Assembly (NCBI GenBank): GCA_963667455.2
Contig: CAXXFR010000013.1
Location: forward strand, 248,001-312,000
From: Bin55 sp963667455
Lineage (GTDB): Bacteria; Pseudomonadota; Gammaproteobacteria; Pseudomonadales; Azotimanducaceae
Length of the DNA: 64,000 nucleotides
Direction: 5' to 3'
Part shown: piece after piece, positions 55,438-63,681 of the stretch
Layout: every line of letters begins with the position of its first letter
Position numbering within the stretch: position 1 is the stretch's first letter
The notes under the pieces: model-generated
Databases searched by the model: none
What the model was told of the DNA's origin: nothing
The model's input: only the letters and a program-made list of their open reading frames with translations
Translations under genes and position numbers: made by a program

Positions 55438-56739
55438 ATGACTGAAAAATTGATTCGCAAGAGCCGAATTGCACTGGCGGTACTGATAGCGGCGTGTTTT
55501 GGTTGCGTTGCGGCCAATGCAGAGACGCAAGAACTCGACGGCATCGCCGTCATCGTCAACGATGAGGTTGTCACGCTGTCGGAAGTCAACACTCGCTATG
55601 AGAACTTTCTCAGGCAGGCTGGAGAGTCCGGTGTGACGGATCTTCCAGCGAAGTCGGTGGTCATTGAACAGATCCTCGAACGATTGATACTGGAGAGCGT
55701 TCAGTTGCAGGAAGCGGCGTTGCGCGGAATTGTTGTTGAAGACGAGGAGCTCACCGAATCTGTTCGGCTCTACGCACAACAGAACGACATGGAGATCGAC
55801 GAGTTTCGCGAGGCATTGGAAGAGCAGGGCATCTCGTACTTGGCCTTCCGCGACGATGTTCGACGTCAAATGCTCTTGCAAAGAGTGCAGCAGACACTCG
55901 TCAATCGTCGAATCTACATTTCCGAACAAGACATCCGAGACTTTCGCAATTCACCATTCTTTGAACTGATGGCATCAGACAGATATCGGGTGGGTCACAT
56001 ACTCATCAAAGTGGATGGAGTGTCGGACCAGGAAGCCGAAGCGGAAGCCGTTGAGGTGGTCAAGCAACTCCGCGAAGGTACGGATTTTGCAACCATGGCA
56101 GTCAACCACTCTGATGCGTCGACAGCGTTGGAGGGAGGAGACCTAGGTTGGAGACAGGCAGAGGAAATTCCCAGCCTGTTTGCCGAGACAGTTCTCGAGA
56201 TGGAAGTTGGCGAAACTTCCAATCCCATCCGCAATGCATTGGGCTTTCATGTCGTGCAGTTGGTCGAAAAGGCCGGTGCATCGCAGTCGCAGTCCGAGCA
56301 AGTGCTAGTGCGGCACATTCTGGTAGTGCCTTCAGCAATCAAGACCAATGAAGAGGCCGAGGAAGAAATAACCGAAGTTCGACGACAGCTGTTGGACGGA
56401 GCGGACTTCGCCGAATTGGCAAAGGAGTACTCCGAAGATCCTGGCACGGCGCTTGCCGGAGGAGAGTTGGGTTGGACAGACGGTGCGAACATCGATCCGT
56501 CGTTTGCGCTCGAGATGTTCGCAACTCCAGTAGGAGAGATTTCTGAAGCGTTCGAGTCAGCTTTCGGCTGGCACGTGTTGGAGGTCATGGATCGCAGAGT
56601 CAAGGATCTATCCGAAGAAGCTCTGGATGACTTGGCATTGCGTGCGTTGCATCAGCGACAGTTCGAAGAGGCGCGACAGGAGTGGCTCAAGGAGATTCGC
56701 GACGAAGCTTTCGTGAAGATCGTCCAGAATCCCGGCTAA
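55438..56739 (+). CDS. surA: Periplasmic chaperone/peptidyl-prolyl isomerase SurA
   Basis: The 433-residue protein has a signal sequence (IRKSRIALAVLIAACFGCVAA) and an N-terminal SurA chaperone segment (LDGIAVIVNDEVVTLSEVNTR). Two parvulin domains follow (around DRYRVGHILIKVDG and VLVRHILVVPSAI, each with an ALEGGDLGW/ALAGGELGW block). It escorts beta-barrel proteins to the BAM complex. The ATG at 55438 was chosen; TTG codons at 55426 and 55432 are alternatives close to the AGGAGAGG. It is the second gene of the lptD-surA-rsmA-apaH run. Confidence 0.94.
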   Translation: MTEKLIRKSRIALAVLIAACFGCVAANAETQELDGIAVIVNDEVVTLSEVNTRYENFLRQAGESGVTDLPAKSVVIEQILERLILESVQLQEAALRGIVVEDEELTESVRLYAQQNDMEIDEFREALEEQGISYLAFRDDVRRQMLLQRVQQTLVNRRIYISEQDIRDFRNSPFFELMASDRYRVGHILIKVDGVSDQEAEAEAVEVVKQLREGTDFATMAVNHSDASTALEGGDLGWRQAEEIPSLFAETVLEMEVGETSNPIRNALGFHVVQLVEKAGASQSQSEQVLVRHILVVPSAIKTNEEAEEEITEVRRQLLDGADFAELAKEYSEDPGTALAGGELGWTDGANIDPSFALEMFATPVGEISEAFESAFGWHVLEVMDRRVKDLSEEALDDLALRALHQRQFEEARQEWLKEIRDEAFVKIVQNPG

Positions 56740-56776
56740 CAGCAAAGATTCAATCGCTCAAGACGGCCGTGAATCC

Positions 56777-57538
56777 GTGGTGCGCAAACGATTTGGCCAG
56801 CACTTTCTTGTCGATGACGCACTGATCGACAGAATTCACAAATTGTTGTCGGTCCGCGAGACCGATTCCGTACTCGAGATTGGTCCAGGTAGGGGAGCGC
56901 TTACTCAAGGGCTTGCAGACTCGGGGGCCGAAATGGTTGCGATTGAAATTGATCGCGATCTCATCGCACAGCTCCGAGGAAGATTCCCGAGCAGCCAGTT
57001 CATTGAAGCGAACGTACTCGAAGCTGAAAGCCAGCTATTCAGCGGAAAGCGCATCGTTGGAAACTTGCCATACAACATTTCAACTCCCTTGTTGCTGAGA
57101 CTCACAACCGTCACAGACTTTGTCGATGCACACTTCATGTTGCAACGGGAAGTCGTTGATCGAATGACAGCGACCCATCAGACCAAGGAGTGGGGGAGGC
57201 TCTCCGTCAATGTGCAGCTCCACTGGCAAATCGACCGGCTCTTTGACGTGGATCCGGACGCCTTCGAACCTGCCCCGGAGGTCACATCTTCCTATGTGCG
57301 GATCGTGCCTCGTAGCGAAGTGCCAGCTGTTGACGACCGTTCTATCTTCGATGAAGTACTGAGAACCGCATTCAGCCAGCGACGAAAAATGGTTTCCAAC
57401 AGTCTTCAGGCATTTGGTGTGCGTTGGGACGATATTGGTTTGTCTGACTCCTTACGCGCTGACCAGCTCACCGTCGAAGACTATGTCGAGATTGCCAATT
57501 CGATCTCATCGCGACGTTCCAGCACGGATGGAGGCTAG
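56777..57538 (+). CDS. rsmA: 16S rRNA dimethyladenosine transferase
   Basis: The 253-residue methyltransferase has KRFGQHFLVDDALIDRI, VLEIGPGRGALTQGL, the catalytic NLPYNISTPLL and VTSSYVRIVP. It dimethylates two adjacent adenosines of the 16S rRNA 3' helix. The start is GTG at 56777. It lies 37 bp after surA; pdxA, often between surA and rsmA, is absent here. Confidence 0.96.
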   Translation: MVRKRFGQHFLVDDALIDRIHKLLSVRETDSVLEIGPGRGALTQGLADSGAEMVAIEIDRDLIAQLRGRFPSSQFIEANVLEAESQLFSGKRIVGNLPYNISTPLLLRLTTVTDFVDAHFMLQREVVDRMTATHQTKEWGRLSVNVQLHWQIDRLFDVDPDAFEPAPEVTSSYVRIVPRSEVPAVDDRSIFDEVLRTAFSQRRKMVSNSLQAFGVRWDDIGLSDSLRADQLTVEDYVEIANSISSRRSSTDGG

Positions 57539-57543
57539 GGAAA

Positions 57544-58347
57544 TTGGCGACCTACGCAGTAGGCGATGTACAGGGTTGCTATTCCGATCTGCGCCGACTC
57601 TTAGACATGGTTGGTTTTGAACCAAGCGCAGACTTCGTGTGGTTTACAGGCGACTTGGTGAATCGCGGACCGGAAAATCTCGCCACAGTTCGATTTGTCA
57701 AGAGCCTTGGCGAGTCCGCAGTCGTGGTTCTGGGCAATCACGACTTGTATGCAATTGCGTTGTTCTACGGTTGTTGTTCACCTCACGAGACTGACACATT
57801 GGACGACCTGTTGGCTTCCACGGACAGCGAAGAGCTCTTCGATTGGATGCGGAAATTGCCCTTGATCCATCGAGCACAGGGGCACATACTGGTTCATGCT
57901 GGTATTCCCCATTTTTGGGACTATAAGATTGCTCAAGCTCGTGCAGCAGAGGTTGAAGAGGCAATTCGGGGAGAGAACCACATCTCGTTTTTTAGTCAAA
58001 TGCTCGGCAACCATCCCAGTCGTTGGATTGACGAACTAACGGGTATGGATCGCTTGCGATGCATTACCAACTACCTGACGCGAATGAGGTTCATCGAACC
58101 GGATGGCACGCTTGACTTTGATGTTTCCGCAGGTCTCGAGCACGCTCCCAACGGACATAGGGCGTGGTTCCAATATCCAACGAAGATTGAAGAACCGATC
58201 ATTTTCGGCCACTGGGCATCCCTCAACGGATGTACGGGCCATCCCCAGTTCCACGCGGTCGATACAGGATGTGTGTGGGGCCGTTCACTGACCGCATTGC
58301 GACTGGAAGATCATCAGGTTTTCCGAGTCCATGCCATCTCGAATTGA
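57544..58347 (+). CDS. apaH: Diadenosine tetraphosphatase (symmetrical)
   Basis: The 267-residue metallophosphatase has the DVQGCYSDLRRLL, FTGDLVNRGPENL and LGNHDLYAIAL motifs of ApaH. It hydrolyses Ap4A to two ADP. The start is TTG, 5 bp after rsmA. apaG, usually between rsmA and apaH, is missing. Its end overlaps the cca start by 17 bp. Confidence 0.95.
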   Translation: MATYAVGDVQGCYSDLRRLLDMVGFEPSADFVWFTGDLVNRGPENLATVRFVKSLGESAVVVLGNHDLYAIALFYGCCSPHETDTLDDLLASTDSEELFDWMRKLPLIHRAQGHILVHAGIPHFWDYKIAQARAAEVEEAIRGENHISFFSQMLGNHPSRWIDELTGMDRLRCITNYLTRMRFIEPDGTLDFDVSAGLEHAPNGHRAWFQYPTKIEEPIIFGHWASLNGCTGHPQFHAVDTGCVWGRSLTALRLEDHQVFRVHAISN

Positions 58348-59455
58348 ATCAGAAGTGAATCCCAACGTACCAGGAACCGTTTATCTGGTTGGCGGTTCTC
58401 TTCGCGACGAGATGCTAGGCATCGAAGCTGAAGACAGTGATCCGAAGAAGACTGATCGTGACTGGGTAGTCACCGGTGCGACACCACAAGCAATGGTTCG
58501 AGCTGGTCTCAAACCGGTCGGGAAAGCGTTTCCGGTCTATCTCGATCCGCAGACAGGCGACCAGTACGCATTGGCTAGGACCGAACGCAAAGTGGGTCGA
58601 GGGCATCAGGCGTTCGAGTTCGAGTTCGATACAGGCATTGACTTGGAAGAGGACTTGCGGCGGCGCGACTTAACCATCAATGCAATGGCACGCGACATCG
58701 AAGGAAATCTGATCGATCCCTACGGTGGCCGGGAAGACCTTCAGCAAAAGGTCCTGCGGCACGTCTCGGATGCATTCCGCGAGGATCCACTACGAGTCTT
58801 CAGAGTAGCCCGCTTCGCTGCCTCGATGCCCGAATTCAGCGTTGCACCTGAAACAGTCGAATTGATGTCAACTATGGGAGAAGAGTTAGGGGATCTCTCT
58901 GCAGAACGAGTGTGGCATGAGTACGCAAAGGCGATGGGAGGACTCACTCCGTTTCGATTCTTCGATACATTGAACGAGGTAGATGCTGTCGATCCGTGGT
59001 TCAGCGGGTTAGCGGTGATTGGTCTCTCGACCATGCTTCGCGAACGATGGTTGCGCAAACTACACGCTGTTGCCGCGGTGGGATGGATTCACGACGAATC
59101 GACTGCGGTCGAGTGGTTGCGACGCGTGAAGGCTCCAGGAAGGGTATTGAGACTGGCACGCGATGTAGCGCGCTACGGGCACGCTCTGAGTGGATTCTTC
59201 GAGCGAGACGATGAAAGCGCTCTTGTATTGTTGGAACACACCAACGCTTTTCGACCCGGAGAGGCGTTTATGCGACTTGTGACCGCGGTTGAGAAGTGTT
59301 CCGGCGTGGATCTCAAGGGAGTAGCCGAATTGGCCGAAAATCTGCGGGCCATCCGGCTAAGGAACGTCTCCAACGAGGAATACGGCTGGCGACTCCGAGA
59401 AGCGCGGCTCGAAGGAGTTGCTGAATACTTGAGGGAACATCGGACTTCCGCCTAG
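58331..59455 (+). CDS. cca: CCA-adding tRNA nucleotidyltransferase
   Basis: The 374-residue class-II nucleotidyltransferase has YLVGGSLRDEML, DRDWVVTGATPQ, the EYALARTERK segment (in the form QYALARTERKVGRG), LRRRDLTINAMA and VLRHVSDAFREDPLRVFRVARFAA. It adds or repairs the 3' CCA of tRNA. At 374 residues it is shorter than the 412-residue E. coli enzyme, and I see no clear C-terminal HD phosphohydrolase motif. The stop shares CTAG with the converging tsaD. Confidence 0.93.
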   Translation: MPSRIESEVNPNVPGTVYLVGGSLRDEMLGIEAEDSDPKKTDRDWVVTGATPQAMVRAGLKPVGKAFPVYLDPQTGDQYALARTERKVGRGHQAFEFEFDTGIDLEEDLRRRDLTINAMARDIEGNLIDPYGGREDLQQKVLRHVSDAFREDPLRVFRVARFAASMPEFSVAPETVELMSTMGEELGDLSAERVWHEYAKAMGGLTPFRFFDTLNEVDAVDPWFSGLAVIGLSTMLRERWLRKLHAVAAVGWIHDESTAVEWLRRVKAPGRVLRLARDVARYGHALSGFFERDDESALVLLEHTNAFRPGEAFMRLVTAVEKCSGVDLKGVAELAENLRAIRLRNVSNEEYGWRLREARLEGVAEYLREHRTSA

Positions 59456-60456
59456 ATACGTTCCAGCGACTGAATGTCCCAGCGAGCCTGAGTGTCGATC
59501 GACAGTCCTTCGCGAAATCCCGCATTGAGCCTCTGGTAACCCGCAAAGGCGATCATCGCGCCATTGTCGGTGCAGAGTTCGATGGGAGGATACGCCACGT
59601 TGGCATCAAGTTCGGTGAACTCTCGTCGAATAGTGGAATTGGCCGCCACACCACCGGAGACCACTAGCGTTCGCACTCCACATTCTTCCAATGCTCGCCG
59701 GCACTTCAGGTAGAGTGTTTCTGCGACAGCCATTTCGAATGAAGCTGAGATATCGGCTACATCCGAGTCGGAGAGCGGCTGTTCGGCCAAGACAACATTC
59801 CGAACTGCTGTCTTGAGTCCGCTGAAGCTGAAGTCCAAGCCCGGTCGGTCAGTCATGGGACGCGGAAATCTAAAGCGTTCTCGGTCGCCGCTTTGTGCAG
59901 CCCGCGAGACGGCGGGGCCGCCCGGATATCCCAATTCGAGCATTTTGGCGACCTTGTCGAATGCTTCTCCCGCAGCGTCGTCAACGGATTGGCCCAGCAA
60001 CTCGTAGTGGCCGATGGCAGATACGTAGACGAGCATCGTGTGTCCGCCCGATACCAATAGTGCGACGAACGGAATGTTCGGTTTGGGTTCGGCCATCAAC
60101 GGAGCGAGCAAATGGGCTTCCATGTGGTGAATCCCTAGGGCTGGCAAATTCAGAGACCAGGCGAAAGACCTGCCGAATGCCGCTCCAACCATCAACGACC
60201 CAATGAGACCGGGGCCAGACGTGTATGCGATACCGTCCAGTTCGGACTTCTGCAATGCGGCTTCCTCGAGTGTTTGATCGACGAGTGGTCCGATTTTTCG
60301 AATGTGGTCCCGGGAAGCGAGTTCTGGAACGACCCCACCGTAGCGTTTGTGTAGCTCTACTTGGCTGTACACGTTTTGGGAACGTATGCCACAGTCACTG
60401 TCGTAGACTGCGATTCCCGTTTCATCGCACGATGATTCAATTCCTAGCACCCGCAT
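59452..60456 (-). CDS. tsaD: tRNA threonylcarbamoyladenosine biosynthesis protein TsaD
   Basis: The 334-residue ASKHA-fold protein starts MRVLGIESSCDETGIAVYD and has the metal-binding HHMEAHLLA (HxxxH), VALLVSGGHTMLV and VVSGGVAANSTIRRE. It transfers threonylcarbamoyl to A37 of ANN-decoding tRNAs. Converging stops with cca share 4 bp. The rpsU-dnaG neighbourhood common for tsaD is absent, at least on this side. Confidence 0.96.
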   Translation of the reverse strand: MRVLGIESSCDETGIAVYDSDCGIRSQNVYSQVELHKRYGGVVPELASRDHIRKIGPLVDQTLEEAALQKSELDGIAYTSGPGLIGSLMVGAAFGRSFAWSLNLPALGIHHMEAHLLAPLMAEPKPNIPFVALLVSGGHTMLVYVSAIGHYELLGQSVDDAAGEAFDKVAKMLELGYPGGPAVSRAAQSGDRERFRFPRPMTDRPGLDFSFSGLKTAVRNVVLAEQPLSDSDVADISASFEMAVAETLYLKCRRALEECGVRTLVVSGGVAANSTIRREFTELDANVAYPPIELCTDNGAMIAFAGYQRLNAGFREGLSIDTQARWDIQSLERI

Positions 60457-60475
60457 GGCGAACCCAGTTGCAACG

Positions 60476-61126
60476 CTAGGAAAACACTCGATTCAAGAAT
60501 CGCGAGATATCTAGTATTTCTTGGTAGCAGAGCTCGTGTCCCATCGGGTATTGGTGCCACTCCACTTGATAGTTGAGACCAGTCAGTGCATTTCGAGAAG
60601 TTACCGCGCGAGCCATGGGAATCATGGGATCCATGACTCCATGCGCCATGAGGATGGGTGTGTCCACGCTCGCGAAGCTGACGTGTTCGGCCAGATTCTC
60701 GTGATCGTGAACGTATGTTGACAAAGCCAAGATTCCGGCAAAGGAATGTTCGCTACGCGTTCCAATTTGCAGTGCAATGACTCCACCTTGCGAGAATCCT
60801 GCTACCACAACTTGCTCACGACCAAACCCTCGATGGTGTTGCTCCTTGATGAGTTCCTCAACTGCGTGAGCTGAAGCTTGTATGTCTTGATCACCTTTGC
60901 TTGGATTGTTCAGGTCGATGTCGTACCAGGCCCGCATTTCCATGCAGTTGTTGATTGTGACCGGTCGGATTGGGGCGTGAGGGAAGACGAACTGAATTGA
61001 AGAATCCAGTTTCAGTTCGGGGACCATGGGTTGGAAGTCGTGACCGTCCGCTCCTAGCCCGTGGAGCCAGACCACACAGTATTTGGGATCGTCACCGCAA
61101 GTGACTTCGACAGTCTCCAGAGTCAT
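60476..61126 (-). CDS. Alpha/beta hydrolase, phospholipase/carboxylesterase family
   Basis: The 216-residue protein has VVWLHGLGADGHDFQPMVPEL, the nucleophile elbow VAGFSQGGVIALQ, and late Asp and His (MAHGVMDPMIP, YPMGHELCYQEI). It matches the YpfH/Est-type carboxylesterases. It probably hydrolyses short acyl or lysophospholipid esters in the cytoplasm, as no signal peptide is seen. It lies 19 bp upstream of tsaD on the same strand. Confidence 0.9.
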   Translation of the reverse strand: MTLETVEVTCGDDPKYCVVWLHGLGADGHDFQPMVPELKLDSSIQFVFPHAPIRPVTINNCMEMRAWYDIDLNNPSKGDQDIQASAHAVEELIKEQHHRGFGREQVVVAGFSQGGVIALQIGTRSEHSFAGILALSTYVHDHENLAEHVSFASVDTPILMAHGVMDPMIPMARAVTSRNALTGLNYQVEWHQYPMGHELCYQEILDISRFLNRVFS

Positions 61127-61195
61127 TGCTGAACTCGATAGGTCTTGTTCAAAAACAAAAGAAAACGATAACGGATTGCCCGAGGCGAGCCACTT

Positions 61196-61831
61196 CTAAA
61201 CCGAGCCAATGAATTCGTAGGCAAGCTTGATTTGCCGAGTATTAGAAGTCCGCTGTGCTTGAGCAAGAATCGCACTCTCGGTCAATCGCTTGTCAGGCTC
61301 GAATCTCTTACGCCGATCAATCCACGTCGTGAGTTGCTTGATGCCAGAGTGAGAGGCATCAAGACGTTTCTTCCCAGCGAGTTTTTGGTGCTCGTTGATC
61401 CAATTTGCGAGTTGACCGGGACTGTGGAAGTCTAGTGATTTCACAATGCGACGGTAGTTGCGACGGGCTGTTCCCCGAGAAGCGTGTCCATGTTTCTTCA
61501 ACGTGCCCAAGAGTGAACGAGAAGCTCGCGTGTCGTCCATTAGGACATGGAGATCGTCTTCGACCTGAAGAGCGATCTGTTGCCACTCTTCGCTCTTTTT
61601 GGCCTTGCCGAGCATGGTGCCGATGGCGTGGGCTGCACTATTGCGCTCTTTCAGCGAACCATTCGTTGCGATTCGAATGATTCCGCGCCACGTCTCAACA
61701 TCCCGGACTTGACTGTTGCGGCACGGACACAGACTCTTGAGCAGTTTTCTGCGTTCCCAAGACTTGCCACCGTAATTGGCGAGTTTGCCGGAATACGGTT
61801 GATCGGACGAAGCGGGTGTTTCGTGGGTCAT
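61196..61831 (-). CDS. Conserved-looking protein of unknown function with CPC motif
   Basis: I cannot name a characterised family. The 211-residue basic protein has an N-terminal SLCPCRNSQVRD motif and a helical ERNSAAHAIGTMLGKAKKSEEW stretch that resembles a HEAT repeat. A GTLKKHGHASRGTARRNYRR segment and an Arg/Lys-rich C-terminal part follow. The CPC pair could bind a metal, but no other paired cysteines are present. The ATG is at 61831, with a truncated antitoxin gene upstream and an esterase downstream. Confidence 0.6.
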   Translation of the reverse strand: MTHETPASSDQPYSGKLANYGGKSWERRKLLKSLCPCRNSQVRDVETWRGIIRIATNGSLKERNSAAHAIGTMLGKAKKSEEWQQIALQVEDDLHVLMDDTRASRSLLGTLKKHGHASRGTARRNYRRIVKSLDFHSPGQLANWINEHQKLAGKKRLDASHSGIKQLTTWIDRRKRFEPDKRLTESAILAQAQRTSNTRQIKLAYEFIGSV

Positions 61832-61850
61832 GTTGTCTTGGTGTTGTCGA

Positions 61851-62151
61851 TTAGATTGTGCTTTGGTCAGAATTGGCGGAGCGAGCCAAACGTTGCTGAG
61901 CCAGCTCGTAGACTGCTTGCATCCTCACCCAGTGTTCGGCGGATCCCCAGCCAAGGTCCTCCAGCGAAAGTTCCATGTTCACCACCAGCATTTCCACTCA
62001 GTACCCTCGATAGAGTACTGCGTCCACAGCCAGGGCGATTCGCAGTCTCCGTGACGTTTAGACCCTCTGCATCCATACTTACGCGGATCAGTTCGCCGAG
62101 GTGTGGTGGGTATCGCATCGGGCCGACCCGTTCGCCGGCAGTGTCGTCCAT
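61851..62151 (-). pseudogene. HigA-type antitoxin gene with a +1 frameshift
   Basis: The first frame reads DDTAGERVGPMRYPPHLGEL and a helix-turn-helix ending STLSRVLSGNAG, typical of HigA. The expected remainder continues in the next frame as MELSLEDLGWGSAEHW and on to a TAA at 61851. The junction lies in the GGTGGTG repeat at 61981-61986, consistent with one extra base. Restoring the frame gives about 100 residues, the normal HigA size. No recognisable higB toxin precedes it. Inactivation or sequence error are both possible. Confidence 0.7.
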
Positions 62152-62502
62152 AACAAGAGCTCCTTTCTGCCGCAATCATACTTGAACGCGACTATATCCA
62201 CGTTCCATCTCGCGGGCGACGTAGCGCTGCAGTACAACTCCCGGATTGCCTGTCTTTCGAAGACATCCGTCAACGCAACCCAGCACCTTCAGGTCACTCT
62301 TGACGCGCTGGCGATCCTTGGAGAATTGTCGTGTGAAGTAATAACGGATGCAACGCCAAGTGTCGGCTCGATGTTCCATGTGGAATAAATAGAGTGCATC
62401 CGCTTGCTTTATGAATTGGATTGGTCGAGCGTTCAGTTGGGGTTGCGGAGCAGTTGGCGTTCCAACGACCATAATTAACCCATCGAGACTAGGAGAAGAT
62501 CA
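62152..62502. other. Gene-poor interval of 351 bp
   Basis: Nothing convincing is encoded here. A minus-strand frame of 98 codons (62176-62472) lies where a HigB toxin would be expected, but it shows no HigB features; a second short frame gives a faint N-terminal similarity only. The CoA-transferase gene starts at its right edge. Confidence 0.5.
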
Positions 62503-63627
62503 GTGGGTCCATTACAGGGATTTCAAGTTATCGAGCTTGCCGGAATAGGTCCCGGTCCGTTCTGTGGAATGATGCTCTCGGACATGGGAGCCGACGTAAT
62601 CCGCGTCGATCGGATTTCTGGATCCGGACGAGCACCTCGAGATGTGATGCAACGCAACCGCAAGTCGATAGCCGTCGATTTGAAGACCGACGAGGGAACG
62701 GAAATCGTGCTGCGGATGTGCGAGTCTTCGGATGCGCTGTTCGAAGGCTTTAGGCCCGGCGTTACGGAACGCCTAGGACTTGGACCAGACGACTGCATGG
62801 CCCGAAATGAACGGTTGGTGTACGGGCGCATGACCGGATGGGGTCAGGAGGGACCGCTCGCTCTTGCTGCCGGGCACGACATCAATTACATCGGTTTATC
62901 CGGTGCGCTTCACTGCATCGGAGAGCCGGGAGGGAAGCCTGTGCCGCCATTGAACTTGATCGGCGACTTCGGCGGAGGCGGCATGTTGCTCGCATTCGGC
63001 CTCGTCTGTGGAATGCTGGAGTCCCAGCGGTCTGGCAAGGGTCAAGTCGTTGATGCAGCCATGGTCGACGGTGCTGCCGCGCTCATGGCATCGTTCTTCG
63101 GCATGGCCGGTGGTGGATTTTTCGATGAACGGGGATCCAACCTACTCGATGGCGGAGCCCATTTCTACAACACCTACGAGACGAGCGATGGCAAGTACGT
63201 CTGCGTGGGTTCGATCGAACCTCAGTTCTACGAGCTTCTCTTAAAGCATGCCGAAATTGATGAGCCCGATTTCCTACGCCAGATGAGTCGTGATGATTGG
63301 CCCAGTCTACGAAGCAAACTCGCCGACATCTTCAAGACCAAGACGCGCGATGAATGGTGCAGCATCATGGAAGGAACGGATGTCTGTTTCGCGCCTGTGT
63401 TGTCGGTCTGGGAAGCCCCGCAACATCCGCACAACGTTGCTCGTGAAGCCTTTGTCGAGTTGGATGGCGTCACACAACCGGCCCCGGCGCCTCGGTTCAG
63501 TCGGACTGTTCCCAGTGTTCGTCACGGCGCAAGAGTTCCCAGTCAGGATGCCGACGAAGTACTGAGTTCCTTCGACTATCCGGCTGAGACCATTGCGGAG
63601 TTGAAATCGGCTGGTGTTGTTGGTTGA
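62503..63627 (+). CDS. CaiB/BaiF family CoA-transferase (possibly alpha-methylacyl-CoA racemase)
   Basis: The 374-residue class-III CoA-transferase-fold protein has IELAGIGPGPFCGMMLSDMGADVIRVDR and GRMTGWGQEGPLALAAGHDINYIGLSGAL, strongly like alpha-methylacyl-CoA racemases. It would epimerise branched acyl-CoAs or transfer CoA. The start is GTG at 62503. It comes 54 bp before a propionyl-CoA synthetase gene, a plausible common pathway for branched or odd-chain acid breakdown. Confidence 0.9.
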   Translation: MGPLQGFQVIELAGIGPGPFCGMMLSDMGADVIRVDRISGSGRAPRDVMQRNRKSIAVDLKTDEGTEIVLRMCESSDALFEGFRPGVTERLGLGPDDCMARNERLVYGRMTGWGQEGPLALAAGHDINYIGLSGALHCIGEPGGKPVPPLNLIGDFGGGGMLLAFGLVCGMLESQRSGKGQVVDAAMVDGAAALMASFFGMAGGGFFDERGSNLLDGGAHFYNTYETSDGKYVCVGSIEPQFYELLLKHAEIDEPDFLRQMSRDDWPSLRSKLADIFKTKTRDEWCSIMEGTDVCFAPVLSVWEAPQHPHNVAREAFVELDGVTQPAPAPRFSRTVPSVRHGARVPSQDADEVLSSFDYPAETIAELKSAGVVG

Positions 63628-63681
63628 CAGCAATGTCGTTAGATAGCTCAACGTGAGACTAGTGAAGTGCAAGGGAACTAA

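Noticed and set aside
61547..62185. Plus-strand 212-codon frame over the unknown CPC gene and higA
   Set aside because: It crosses two better-supported minus-strand frames, with arginine- and serine-rich composition typical of antisense frames.
62176..62472. Minus-strand 98-codon frame in the toxin position upstream of higA, read as HigB
   Set aside because: It lacks the HigB/RelE patterns. A second frame (62088-62273) shows a weak FERQAIRELY resemblance to a HigB N-terminus, too short to support a call.
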